55,707 bases of DNA from an uncultured Clostridia bacterium (GTDB lineage: Bacteria; Bacillota; Clostridia; Oscillospirales; JAAYOS01), in NCBI GenBank assembly GCA_947630675.1, contig CANRIN010000005.1:1-55707 (forward strand), given 5' to 3'. The position numbers and the translations under genes were made by a program. This document shows positions 1 to 10,200 of this stretch, piece after piece (position 1 is the first letter of the stretch; each line of letters begins with the position of its first letter). Below the pieces are notes generated by a model. The model saw nothing but the letters and a program-made list of their open reading frames with translations. It was not told the DNA's origin and did no database searches.

Positions 1-945
1 ACCGAGATAGTGGCGGCCGAGGACACCACCGGCGTCACCGCGAACGGCATCGACGTCTCCGGCGACGCGGACAACGATGTTATCATCCCCGAGCCCACTC
101 CCACGACCCCGAGCACCGGCGGCACCCCGAGCTATACTCCGAGCACGCCTGAGCCCGAGACTTATACCGTGACCTTCTACGCCACTTGGGGCAGCCTTAC
201 TGTGGAAAATAATCAGGTCTTCGATGAGACCTGCTACGGCGGCGAAAGCGACCACGGCGTGTTCCACACCGTAAAGGCAAGCGTGAAATCGGGCGAGACT
301 CTGGGCAACCAGATTCCCAAGGCAACACCGCGTGAAGGATGGAAGTTCTTGGGTTGGCACGATGCCTTTGGCAATGTTGCTAAGGATAATATCAAATATA
401 AGGCCACTGGTGACGGTGAAGGTAACACTACTGGTGAATTGGCCGATACCACCCTGTCTGAGCTTAAAATTACCGACAATGTGAATCTTTACGCCGTGTG
501 GCTGGATCCCAATAACTCTACATGCTACGGCGGAGAGAACGATGTGTATGGCAGCGGCACTAGCACAGCTCCAGACACGATTACTGTGACCTGCTACTCC
601 ACGCAGGGCACGTTCGGTCATGCAGACGGCTTCAAAGACGAAAACAATCCCGATACCTGCCCCGGTGGTAGTAACGGTCAGGGCCAGGTCGTTAGAATTA
701 CCGTAACTTTGAAGACTGGCACAGCTCTCAAAGATGCTAAGCTCTTGACACCCTCTTGGGACAGCTGGACCTTCAAGGGTTGGAGCACAAAGCTGAACAG
801 CCCTGACACCCTGAAGGACACTGATACGCTCGATCATGATATGCCTCTCTACGCTGTATGGGAGAGCGGTGGCCAAACCTGCTACGGCAGCGAGAGCACC
901 ATCGAGGGCATCCAGGGAACCGGTACTGTCCCCGACAGTCGCTAA
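1..945 (+). CDS. C-terminal part of a surface protein with Listeria-Bacteroides (InlB B-type) repeats
   Basis: The frame is open from base 1 (ACC GAG ATA GTG), so the gene starts before the window; only about 314 residues are visible. Two modules match the Listeria-Bacteroides repeat pattern: a beta strand ending in TVTFYATWG or TVTCYSTQG, a central GWKFLGW or WTFKGW, and a closing NLYAVW or PLYAVW. A Ser/Thr/Pro-rich stretch (residues about 30-55) precedes them. Four TCYGGE-like motifs (TCYGGES, TCYGGEN, TCPGGSN, TCYGSES) are regularly spaced. No anchor, SLH domain or membrane segment follows, so the C-terminus is probably free, and any signal peptide lies outside the window. This repeat family is common in large exported proteins of gut Clostridia. 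A role in surface binding is inference. Confidence 0.8.
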   Translation, partial: TEIVAAEDTTGVTANGIDVSGDADNDVIIPEPTPTTPSTGGTPSYTPSTPEPETYTVTFYATWGSLTVENNQVFDETCYGGESDHGVFHTVKASVKSGETLGNQIPKATPREGWKFLGWHDAFGNVAKDNIKYKATGDGEGNTTGELADTTLSELKITDNVNLYAVWLDPNNSTCYGGENDVYGSGTSTAPDTITVTCYSTQGTFGHADGFKDENNPDTCPGGSNGQGQVVRITVTLKTGTALKDAKLLTPSWDSWTFKGWSTKLNSPDTLKDTDTLDHDMPLYAVWESGGQTCYGSESTIEGIQGTGTVPDSR

Positions 946-986
946 TCGCACACTCTCAATCGCGCAAGTAAACAACTAACCACCCC

Positions 987-1024
987 AGGGCGGCTGTACC
1001 GGCGACGGTCCGGCCGCCCTTTTA
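987..1024 (+). terminator. Rho-independent terminator after the first gene
   Basis: An 8-bp GC-rich stem, AGGGCGGC (987-994) with GCCGCCCT (1013-1020), is followed directly by TTTT. It lies 42 bases after the stop at 945 and just before the ribosome binding site of the next gene, so the next gene needs its own promoter, which I could not place. Confidence 0.8.
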
Positions 1025-1051
1025 AAAGAACCCATTTGAAAGGAGTTTACG

Positions 1052-4000
1052 GTGAAAAAGATAGTTTCGTTTTTGCTGTCGGTCGTGCTGCTCCTGTCGC
1101 TCGTGCCGGTCCTGCCGGCGACACAGGCGGAGGCAGCGAGCGAGGCAAGTCAGGCACTGACGACCCTCAGCAAGGAAAATTCCACCATCGCCCCGGGCAT
1201 TACGCAGGAAATAGGTACGGTGCGAAAGAAGTTCAACAACGAGCGACTGGTGTATTACCAGATGACGATCGATCTGAGCAACGAATACGCGCATATTTAC
1301 GCAAACTACAAGGACAACGAGTGGGAGCCCCACATGAAGGGCCAGTACGGCTTCCAGGACGTGACGGACCAGATGGCCGCCGCCCAGCGGAACCACAGCG
1401 TTCCCGGTACTGACCGCTATATCCCCAACTACACCGTGGTCGGCGGCGTCAACGGCACCGGCTTCGATATGTCCACCGGCCAGACCCGCGGTATCCTGAT
1501 AATGGAGCACCACATCGTCCAAGAGGACAGGGTGAACGCGGGCAGCGCATCCGAGCCCTTCTTCGGCATCGACGAGCAGGGCAAGGCGCATATCTACTGG
1601 AACGAGAACGGAGACGATTGGAAAAACAATAAGGACCACCTCCAGGAGGCCATCAACTCCTTCGTCACCCCGCTGATCAAGGGCGGAAAAATCGTTTGCA
1701 GTACAAGTCAGAGCGACGAAAACGCCCGCACCGCGCTGGGCATCAAGGAGAACGGCGAGGTCGTCCTGCTGGTGACGGACGGCAAGCAGAAGCCCACCTC
1801 CGCGGGCTGCGCCATGTACGAGCTGGCGCTGCTCCTCAAGGAGGCCGGGTGCGTGGACGCCTTCAACATGGACGGCGGCGGCTCCACCACGTATGTGGCC
1901 CGTCCCGAGGGCGAGAGCGATTACAGGATCCTGAGCAAGCCCTGCGACGGCGCGCCCCGCGCGGTGTCCGCTTCGCTGGTGGTCGTGTCCACCGCACCGG
2001 CGTCCGACGAGTTTGACCACGCCTCCGTGGCCGCCGACGCCAGTTACATCACCCCCGGCGGCACGGTGGAGATCACCGCCACCGGCCTCAACTACGCCGG
2101 CGCGCCGGTGGACCTGCCCGAGGATGTGACGTGGGAGCTGGACAAACCCGATCTCGGCGAGATCACCGGGAGCGGCGAAGAGGTCGTGTTCACGGCCAGC
2201 GAGACGATCCCCGACGGGGACAATGCCGTCACCGTTACGCTGAAGTATGACGGCAAAGATGCCGGCTCTGCCACGGTGCACGTGGTAAAGCCGAACGTGT
2301 TCAGCTTTGTCTCTGAATCTTATGCGCTCCCCTATGAAACATCCATCGACCTGGACTTCCATGTCGCCTATGCCGAAGAGAGCGCGGAGCACGCGGTCAA
2401 GACCCATGCGGGAGATATCCGGGTCGAAGTATCGGAGGGCGGTGACATCGCCACGGTGGAAGGTGTTCATCTGACCGCCAAAAAGCAGGCGGAGGGCGAC
2501 GCAGCCACCATCACCGGGAAGCTCAAAGCGACGCTTACCTGTTCCGATTCCGTGCAGCCCGTCGAGGCCAGCTTGACGGTGGGCCGGGGCACGGAGTCGG
2601 TTCAGGATTTTGAAGATCCCAGCGAATTTGGGGTTCGGGATACGGTAGACGCAAACAAGCGCCCCAAATCCTATCTGATCACCACGGATAGAGACGTGGA
2701 TGATAATATTCAGCTCACGGCTGAACTGGTCACTGCCGAGGAAGGGCATGTCCACAGCGGAAAGTACTCCGTACGAGTCACCTTGGACGCCCGCAATCTG
2801 TTGATCAATCCGTGTGGCGCCGGTGGCATGTATCCAAATTTTGGTATAAAATTACAGGCGCCCGTTAATGACGCTAAAGATATTGGCGTGTGGGTATGGA
2901 TCCCGGACGAGGAGGTAAATTGCTCCTTAGGAGCAGCTTGGGTCAAATACCCTTATCCTCAAGGATCCGGGGTCGAGTATGACGAGGGGCACTGGTTCTA
3001 TGTGAATAATGCAGAATCCCCCAGCGGATGGATTACTATATATCCTTACCTTTGGACCAATAACGATAACGAGGACATTTATAAGAGATTGGCCAATAAG
3101 CTGGTCTTCTATGTGGACGACGTCCAGGCGGACTACTCCGACGTCCACCCCGACCGGGAGATGCCGGAAATAGGCGCTATCCAACAGCCCCTTCCCGGCG
3201 ACGGCAATAAGACGCTCGAACGGGGCAAAGTCTTTGAATACGAAGGTACCAATACCGTGGAATTCGTCACCACCGTCTCCGATCCGGTGAACCTGAACAC
3301 CACCGGCATTGACGCGGACAATATCAAAGCGTACATCGACGGCGTGGAGATCGGGACGACCTACAGCGCCGGCAGGGTCAACACCGCGCCCACCGAGCTG
3401 GCCGACGGCGTTCACACCCTGAAGCTGTATGTGCCCGACGGGGCGGGGAACACTACCAGCGCCACCCGGCAGTTCAGGGTGAGCAGCAAGAGCGAGCTGC
3501 CCACGGTCAATGTCGCCTACCGTACCCCGGGCGTGGATGAGCATGACCGGGTGCTGATCAACAGCGTCTCCTATGTGGACGTAACGGCCCCGGACATTGC
3601 CAACGTCAAAAAGGTGGAGCTGGACGTAGACCTCATCAACAACGCCCTGTGGCAGTTGGACTACGCGGAGGTGGACCCCAAGTTCTCCATGGAGTACACC
3701 CTGGACGAGTATGAAAACATAGCCACCGTGACGCTCACCCGGACCGACGACTGGGCGGAGGGCGACAGCGCCACCATCGCCAGCTTGCCGCTCAAAACAT
3801 GGGGCTACGACTGGCCGATGACATATGATAAATGGAGCGGGTCTGCGTGGACAAAACCGACCGTATCGCCGACAGAGGCGTGGACAGAAAAAGGGAATGT
3901 CCCGCCCATCCAGATGTGCATCGATGTGGACCGAGGCGTGCTGACCTACGCGGACGGGAAAACCGAGGCCACTACTGTCTTTGGGGCGGAGAATATCCGC

Positions 4001-6760
4001 AAGGATACGGAGCTCTACGGGCCATTCGCCACTGTAAAACTTGAAAATCCGGGCAAGACAACCTGGCACCTCCACGACGAGCATCTGACAAACATGGAAG
4101 ACAAAGCCGCCACCTGCACCACCGACGGCTGGACCGGGCGCACCTACTGCGAGACCTGCAAGTCCGTGGTGAACTGGGGCACGATCCAGAAGGCCACCGG
4201 CCACAGCTACGTAGAAGAGAACGGCGTGCGCAAGTGCGAGACATGCGGCGCCCTCTTCACCGGCGAGTTTGGCGGCAAGCTCTACAAGAACGGCGAGACC
4301 GTCAAGGGCTGGCAGGAGGACGGCACCTACTATGACGACGGCGAGATGCTGCAAGGCGGCATCTATAAGACCGCGGACACCGTGGGCGAGGAGACTGTCG
4401 AGCGCTGGCACAGCTTTGACGCGGACGGCAAGTGCGCCGACAAGGACACCGGCTACACCGGCTATTACGCAGCCGACGAAAACGGTGTTTTCCAGACCGT
4501 GCAGAAGCTGCCTGCCACGAAGGAAGAATTCGCGAAGAAGACGTATTATTACGCAGAGCTTGGCCTGCCCAGGTCCGACTGGCAGACCGGCCCCACCGAC
4601 GACCTGACCCAGCCGTCCTACCACACCGGAGAAGACGGGAAGGTCCACTGGGTCGAGGTGGAGGACACCCGCGAGTGTGTCAAGAGCGGCCACCTTATCT
4701 ACTCCTGCACCGAGTGCAGGGACCCCGAGGACGAGACGAAGCCGCTGAAGACGCAAAGCGAGCTGCTGTGGTGGAACGGACACATTTGGGACGAGAACTA
4801 CGAGTGCACGAAGTGCCACTATCATGGGCGCGACATCGGCAAGGCGATCCTGAACATTGCCGGCGAGCTCTTCGACTACACCGGGAACGAGATCCGCGCG
4901 GCGCATATCGTCAGCGACAACGGGCAGTGGCTCAGCGTGCGCAGCGACAAGAACGGCCTGGACGGATATTCTTCCTATGCGAACAACCAGGAGATCGGCA
5001 CCGCTACGCTGACCATCAAGGGCGTGGGCAACTACTACGGCGTGCTTACAGGAACGTTCAAGATCGTCCCCCAGAGCGTGACAACGATCACCGCCACGGA
5101 GACCGCCGAGGGCGAGGACTCAAGCAGCCTGACCTTCACCTGGGCGCCGGCCAAGGGCGCGGGCTACTATGAGCTCTACCGCCTGAACGAGCAGACGAAC
5201 CTGTGGGTCTCGGTGGCGAGAGTGGACGATCCGACTACCACCTGCACGGTGACCGGACTGAAGATGGGCGAGAGCTATCAGTTCAAACTCGCGAGCCGCA
5301 CCGTGGGCGCAGACGGAAAGACATACTACTGCTCGACCTGGTCCAATATCATATCCGGCACCATTGAGCATATATGGGAAGTGGACCAGGAGCAGAGTAC
5401 GGATGCCACCTGCACGGAGCCCGGGCTCACGGTCCGTCACTGCACGGTTCCCGGATGCGGAGCCACCGAAAAGATTGAGACCGACCCGCTCGGCCACAAG
5501 GTCGAGAATTGGGAGACTACGGTCGAGCCGACGTATTCATCCGCCGGCAGCAGGACCGGCGAATGCACCGTCTGCGGTGAGACTGTGACTGAGGAGATCC
5601 CCAGGCTCCAGTACACCGGTACCGGCAACTCTACCGCACCGGGGACCACGCAGGAGACCGTCACCAACCCTGACGGGTCTACGACAACCACCACGACGAA
5701 GCCTGACGGGTCTACGACGGAGACGACGGAGATGGTCGACGGCACCGTCACCGAGAAGAACACGGATGCGGACGGCGTCGTCACCGAGACCACGACGAAG
5801 CCGGACAACACCGTGACCGAGAAGGTCACCCAGACCGACGGCAGTGCGACCGAGCGTACCACCACGCCGGATGGCGTCACCGGACAGGTGAACACCGATG
5901 CCGAGGGTGAAGTCACCTCCGCCGAGGTCGTGATACCGAAGGAAGCGGAGAAGCAGGATGTTGTGACCGCGCCGGTCGAGGTCCCTGCCTCCAAGACCAC
6001 CGAAGACGCGCCGGAGATAAGCGTCCGCAGCGAGTCTGCGGAGAGCCGGAAGGTCGAGATCCCCGTCACCGAGTTCGGACCGGGAACGGTTGCGGTCGTC
6101 GTCAACCCGGACGGCACCGAGGAGATCGTCCGCGACTGTGTTATCGGTGAGAACGGCGTTGTGCTGAACGTCGAAGGCGACGTCACTCTCAAGATAGTGG
6201 ACAACACCGAGACGTTCGAGGACGTCGAGCCGGTCGACCACTGGGCATCCGATGCGGTCGAGTTTGTCGCGGCGCGCGAGCTGTTCAAGGGCACCGGAGC
6301 AAACAAGTTCACGCCGAACGGAGCGATGACCCGCGGAATGATGGTGACGGTTCTGTATCGCCTCGCTTATGAGCCCGAGACCGTCGCGGAGCAGTTCGCG
6401 GACGTCCCGTCCGGACAGTACTACACGGACGCCGTCGCGTGGGCGCAGAATGCGGGCGTCGTTACAGGTTACACGGATAGCGAGTTCGGGCCGAACGACA
6501 ACGTCAAGCGCGAGCAGCTCGTGACGATACTCTACCGTTACGCAAAGAAGATGGGCTACGCCACCACGGCGAGCGGAACGCTCGCAGGTTATGCGGACGC
6601 GTCGTCGGTGAGCGGCTGGGCGAAGGACGCGATGAGCTGGGCGGTAGAGCTCGGACTCGTGAACGGCGTCGACAAGACGCACCTCGCGCCCGCGAACAAT
6701 GCCACCCGCGCCGAAGTCGCGACCATCCTCATGCGCTTCTGCGAGAAGGTCGTGAATTAA
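1052..6760 (+). CDS. Exported phosphodiester glycosidase (NAGPA)-domain protein with SLH anchor
   Basis: This 1902-residue protein starts at GTG 1052, with AAAGGAG seven bases upstream. Residues 1-29 are a signal peptide (MKKIV, hydrophobic core, ATQAEA). Residues about 100-320 resemble the NAGPA/phosphodiester glycosidase domain: VVGGVNGTGFDM, a FFGID segment, LLVTDGKQ and the hallmark FNMDGGGSTT near residue 270. Next come Ig-like modules, a region with paired CxxC motifs (about 1011-1070), a fibronectin III-like module (about 1343-1420) and a Thr-rich linker of TxPDGSTT units (about 1535-1611). Three SLH domains follow from about 1720 to the end (DHWASDAVEF, YYTDAVAWA, GWAKDAMSWA). SLH domains bind secondary cell-wall polymer, so the enzyme should sit on the cell surface. 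The substrate is unknown; removal of a phosphodiester-linked sugar is inferred from the family. Confidence 0.85.
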   Translation: MKKIVSFLLSVVLLLSLVPVLPATQAEAASEASQALTTLSKENSTIAPGITQEIGTVRKKFNNERLVYYQMTIDLSNEYAHIYANYKDNEWEPHMKGQYGFQDVTDQMAAAQRNHSVPGTDRYIPNYTVVGGVNGTGFDMSTGQTRGILIMEHHIVQEDRVNAGSASEPFFGIDEQGKAHIYWNENGDDWKNNKDHLQEAINSFVTPLIKGGKIVCSTSQSDENARTALGIKENGEVVLLVTDGKQKPTSAGCAMYELALLLKEAGCVDAFNMDGGGSTTYVARPEGESDYRILSKPCDGAPRAVSASLVVVSTAPASDEFDHASVAADASYITPGGTVEITATGLNYAGAPVDLPEDVTWELDKPDLGEITGSGEEVVFTASETIPDGDNAVTVTLKYDGKDAGSATVHVVKPNVFSFVSESYALPYETSIDLDFHVAYAEESAEHAVKTHAGDIRVEVSEGGDIATVEGVHLTAKKQAEGDAATITGKLKATLTCSDSVQPVEASLTVGRGTESVQDFEDPSEFGVRDTVDANKRPKSYLITTDRDVDDNIQLTAELVTAEEGHVHSGKYSVRVTLDARNLLINPCGAGGMYPNFGIKLQAPVNDAKDIGVWVWIPDEEVNCSLGAAWVKYPYPQGSGVEYDEGHWFYVNNAESPSGWITIYPYLWTNNDNEDIYKRLANKLVFYVDDVQADYSDVHPDREMPEIGAIQQPLPGDGNKTLERGKVFEYEGTNTVEFVTTVSDPVNLNTTGIDADNIKAYIDGVEIGTTYSAGRVNTAPTELADGVHTLKLYVPDGAGNTTSATRQFRVSSKSELPTVNVAYRTPGVDEHDRVLINSVSYVDVTAPDIANVKKVELDVDLINNALWQLDYAEVDPKFSMEYTLDEYENIATVTLTRTDDWAEGDSATIASLPLKTWGYDWPMTYDKWSGSAWTKPTVSPTEAWTEKGNVPPIQMCIDVDRGVLTYADGKTEATTVFGAENIRKDTELYGPFATVKLENPGKTTWHLHDEHLTNMEDKAATCTTDGWTGRTYCETCKSVVNWGTIQKATGHSYVEENGVRKCETCGALFTGEFGGKLYKNGETVKGWQEDGTYYDDGEMLQGGIYKTADTVGEETVERWHSFDADGKCADKDTGYTGYYAADENGVFQTVQKLPATKEEFAKKTYYYAELGLPRSDWQTGPTDDLTQPSYHTGEDGKVHWVEVEDTRECVKSGHLIYSCTECRDPEDETKPLKTQSELLWWNGHIWDENYECTKCHYHGRDIGKAILNIAGELFDYTGNEIRAAHIVSDNGQWLSVRSDKNGLDGYSSYANNQEIGTATLTIKGVGNYYGVLTGTFKIVPQSVTTITATETAEGEDSSSLTFTWAPAKGAGYYELYRLNEQTNLWVSVARVDDPTTTCTVTGLKMGESYQFKLASRTVGADGKTYYCSTWSNIISGTIEHIWEVDQEQSTDATCTEPGLTVRHCTVPGCGATEKIETDPLGHKVENWETTVEPTYSSAGSRTGECTVCGETVTEEIPRLQYTGTGNSTAPGTTQETVTNPDGSTTTTTTKPDGSTTETTEMVDGTVTEKNTDADGVVTETTTKPDNTVTEKVTQTDGSATERTTTPDGVTGQVNTDAEGEVTSAEVVIPKEAEKQDVVTAPVEVPASKTTEDAPEISVRSESAESRKVEIPVTEFGPGTVAVVVNPDGTEEIVRDCVIGENGVVLNVEGDVTLKIVDNTETFEDVEPVDHWASDAVEFVAARELFKGTGANKFTPNGAMTRGMMVTVLYRLAYEPETVAEQFADVPSGQYYTDAVAWAQNAGVVTGYTDSEFGPNDNVKREQLVTILYRYAKKMGYATTASGTLAGYADASSVSGWAKDAMSWAVELGLVNGVDKTHLAPANNATRAEVATILMRFCEKVVN

Positions 6761-6798
6761 AGCGGAACAACGCACAAACCGAATAGCAGCGCAAACAA

Positions 6799-6830
6799 AA
6801 AGCCGCCTGTCTATGACAGGCGGCTTTTTT
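6799..6830 (+). terminator. Rho-independent terminator after the SLH protein gene
   Basis: A perfect 11-bp stem, AGCCGCCTGTC (6801-6811) with GACAGGCGGCT (6815-6825), has a TAT loop and ends in TTTTTT. It is preceded by AAAA, so it could also work from the other strand. Confidence 0.9.
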
Positions 6831-6872
6831 CTGCGCCGCTGACTTCGCGCAGCCGATTATATCAATGTCCGG

Positions 6873-7008
6873 CTTTGCCCGCGAAGCGGGTAAAGCTCAC
6901 GAGGGCTGAATATGTGCCGATACGGAATTGGTCGGCGCCCTCGTGTTCGCCCCGAGCATTTTGATCAATAGGGCTCCCAAACGGTTAGCAGACTGTTTGG
7001 GAAACTCC
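6873..7008 (+). repeat. Structured intergenic element, copy 1 (candidate noncoding RNA)
   Basis: This stretch folds into three helices in series. The first is GCTTTGCCCGC-GAA-GCGGGTAAAGC (6873-6897). The second is CACGAGGGC (6898-6906) with GCCCTCGTG (6937-6945), enclosing CCGA/TCGG. The third is a hairpin from CCCAAACGG to TGTTTGGG (6977-7002). A second copy lies at 45229-45357. The third helix differs between copies by compensatory pairs, and several pairs are G-U when read on the plus strand but would be A-C mismatches on the minus strand, so a plus-strand RNA is favoured. A promoter for the next gene lies after the element, so it is not simply that gene's leader. I do not recognise the family. 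Confidence 0.55.
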
Positions 7009-7077
7009 GCATAGTATTCATTTTTCGCGCGGGCACGGTCATTGATGAAAAACTGCGCCATATTGAGGTTATACATC

Positions 7078-7106
7078 TTGATTTTCTGCAATAGATATGG
7101 TAGAAT
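7078..7106 (+). promoter_or_regulatory. Sigma-A type promoter for the giant adhesin
   Basis: TTGATT (7078-7083), a 17-base spacer and TAGAAT (7101-7106), about 155 bases before the preferred start codon at 7262. The first 60 bases after it contain no better box. Confidence 0.6.
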
Positions 7107-7261
7107 AACTCTGTTTAGTTGTATTTCACGGCGGAGCTCCGGCTTGCCTGCGATAAAATAATTATTTAGAGGCGATGAATAAACGCGGCAGGCTGTGGCG
7201 AAGGCGCCGCGCCGAGCGTCGAAGTTCGCTCAGTTATTACATGATTCGGGAGAAAAATCTT

Positions 7262-10200
7262 ATGAGACATGCAAAATGGCTGCATAAAATTTACGGAGTG
7301 TTTGGGCGCGCCGGCGTCGGGCGGCGTGTGCTTGCCGGCCTGCTCGCCGTTGTGACGACGCTGGGGCTCGTCGACTTTGCGCTGCCGTCGGCGGACGCTG
7401 CCCCCGAGTCGAGCTACGAGGCGGAAAAGGCGAAACGCCTGGGAGAGTATAAACAGAAGTTCGACCTTAGCAAATTGCTGTGGAGCGGTAATAAGATGGC
7501 CGGCGCTACTGCGAGTTATGCCGACTCCGCCCGGAACTATCTCTACTGGGCGCCCGGCCAGTTTGGCGGCGTCAATTACAAGAACTACATCCATGTCTTT
7601 GCCTTCGAGGGCGACACCATCTGCTTTGGCTCCAACGTTGCCAATTCCGAAATCAACGCGGCAGGAGACGGCAACGTGAACGCTACGCAAAAGGAAGAGA
7701 TCGAAAAGCGGCTGGGCACGGGCGCCACGGTGGACATCGTGATGACCGACCTGCGGGGAAACCGCATCCTCTATGATGTGGTGGAGGGCGGCAAGGGCCA
7801 CATCCCCAATGTGCAGACCGAGGTGCTGGCCAAGACCATGGAAAATAAGGCTGGTAACGACAGCATGAACACAGAACTTGGAGTGAACCTGTCAAAGGGG
7901 GATGGCACTCCTCAATATACTTACACCCCTTTGACCTATGAGGTCACGGAGACCGGTGTGTACACCTTTGAGTTCCACTCCTACTACTATACTAGCGATG
8001 TTGGACATCACCGGGGCCACCTTGGAAATAAAAACAACAACACCGAAGCAGCATGGAAGACAACCTCATATGTTACGGGCGACAACAGTGCCCTTGTCAC
8101 GGCCTGGGACATCAGTGTCTTCAACGAGCAGGGGCACAAGGAGACCGGCCGGGTCTACGCCGACTACCTGTCCCTTCAGCAGAACGGCAGCAATACTGTC
8201 GAGACCTACTATGTGGTTACCACCGACAGCTACATCTACCGCTGGGACTGGAACGGCGCAACACCCTACACCTATAACTTCTTTGCCGACAACAAGGGCC
8301 TGACCGACAATGCCACCGGCAGCACCCTCTATAAGTCTGTCAAAGAACTACAAAACACTGGCTTTGACTACACCCGGTTCGGCGCCAGCTATAAGTATCC
8401 CGGCAGCGCCAACACCGACGAGTCCAAGAGCTACTATATCTTCTTCGAGATGCCAGACCCCGATTTGGAGGGTCACCTGTACAAAAAGGCCATCCAACCC
8501 GACCCGGCGGAGAACATCCGGTTTATGGATCATGTAGAGTACGAAGGAGAGACAGTCACCGGCTCCTATGTTGGCATGGGCGGCTATTTCGCCTTTGACA
8601 CCAAGGAGGCTACCACCGCCACCCTGGTGCTGGATTTCACAAAGCTGAAAAATAAAGAGGGTGAGCCTGTTTATGAAAGTGAAAAATATGCCCCGGTGAC
8701 CATCTCCGGGCCGGTGAAGCCCTACTCCACCAACTACTTCTACTGGGACGGGAAGGACGGCAAGGGTACGGTCATCCCCGTGGGCACGTACAACATTCAG
8801 GACGTTCTTACCCTGACTACCAAGGCCGGGGAGATACACTTCCCCGTGCATGATATGGAGTTCGCTAGGGACGGTTTTACTTTCACTCGGGTGAGCCCCA
8901 TCTATGACCGGAACGGCAACCAAATTAGTGATTTGGAGGGCAAAGAGAATATCCTGGACGCCACAAAGAGCGTCATCTACTACGACGACACCGCCCTCTA
9001 CTACGGCGAGCGTGTGGGCAGAACCGGTTTGACGGAGATGGACGTTCGCAACGCAGATGAAAGCACTACATCCTTACGAGAGCAGAACAATGGAAGAGTT
9101 ATCAATGACGGAACAGGCAAGACATATTACAAGTTCCACAATATGGAGTCCAGTGACGGCGAATATCTTGTACGCAGAAATCTACAAGATTATGTCCATG
9201 GCATAGATAAGTGGGATAATACCGGGACCTTCATTCGCATCGGCGACCACAGCCATACCACCAATACCATCGAATATTATGACGCAGAGGGTAATTTCCT
9301 TGCTGAAGGCGATTTTAAGGAGCAGCAGTCAAAGATCGACTATCTTGACAGCAGCAAGTACCCCGTGGCAAAGACAACTACTAACGCTTACGGCAATACC
9401 ACCGACTACGGTATCTCCGACTTCTGGACCTTCATTCCCGCAATGCCGGCTAAGGTAGCGGACACCGCTGAGACAATCCAAATCATTGACGGCACAGCCT
9501 TCAATCTGACGGGTCAGGTGTTCTATGACAAGAATTCCAACGGCACTTACGACTCCATGAAGGACAGCGACACCCTGCTCTCCGGCGTGACCCTGAACCT
9601 GTACAAAAAGACGTCGGACAAGAGCCCTGCGGAGGGTAAAACTTATGTCACCCTGGGAGCGGGAAGCACAAAGGTCAATAACAAAGATACGGTTGCAACA
9701 GAATGGAAGGTCGTAAACCCGTATACCGGTTCTACTCCGGAGGAAAATAATGCCTATGAGCTCTACAGGACAGACGTGACTCCGGTATCCGGGCGCTACT
9801 TCTTCACAAATATCCCGTATAAGGAGGGCGATACTTTCATCTATGAGGTCGTCCGGCCAAACAGCAGCTACTATCTCACATCGGGACAAAAGACTCCAAC
9901 GCCGCATACTACAGGTGGAACGCAGAACGGCTCTTACGCCCTCTACGCCTATGACACTGCTGCCCACGGCACCGAGGTCCAGGTCATTACGGTGGGCGGT
10001 GACGGTGGCGTTGACCCCAACATCAAACCGACGGACGACCCCAACCACACCATCACCGCCGTGGATGTGGGCTACCACTACGAGCTCAACACCAAGCTGA
10101 CGCTGAAAAAGACGTGGGCGGTCGATACGGCGATGGCCGCCCCCGAGCCCGCGGTGTTCGAGGTCTGCTATGTGGACAGCAGAAACGAGTCCCACGTCTA

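Noticed and set aside
1022-4906. Long minus-strand frames (577 and 659 codons) opposite the SLH protein gene
   Set aside because: No ribosome binding sites or motifs; the plus strand has a signal peptide and SLH domains.
6897-7091. Minus-strand frame of 64 codons (MQKIKMYNLNMAQFF...)
   Set aside because: It runs through the structured repeat element; copy 2 has stops and frame changes in the matching place, so coding is not conserved. A small real gene overlapping the element cannot be fully excluded.
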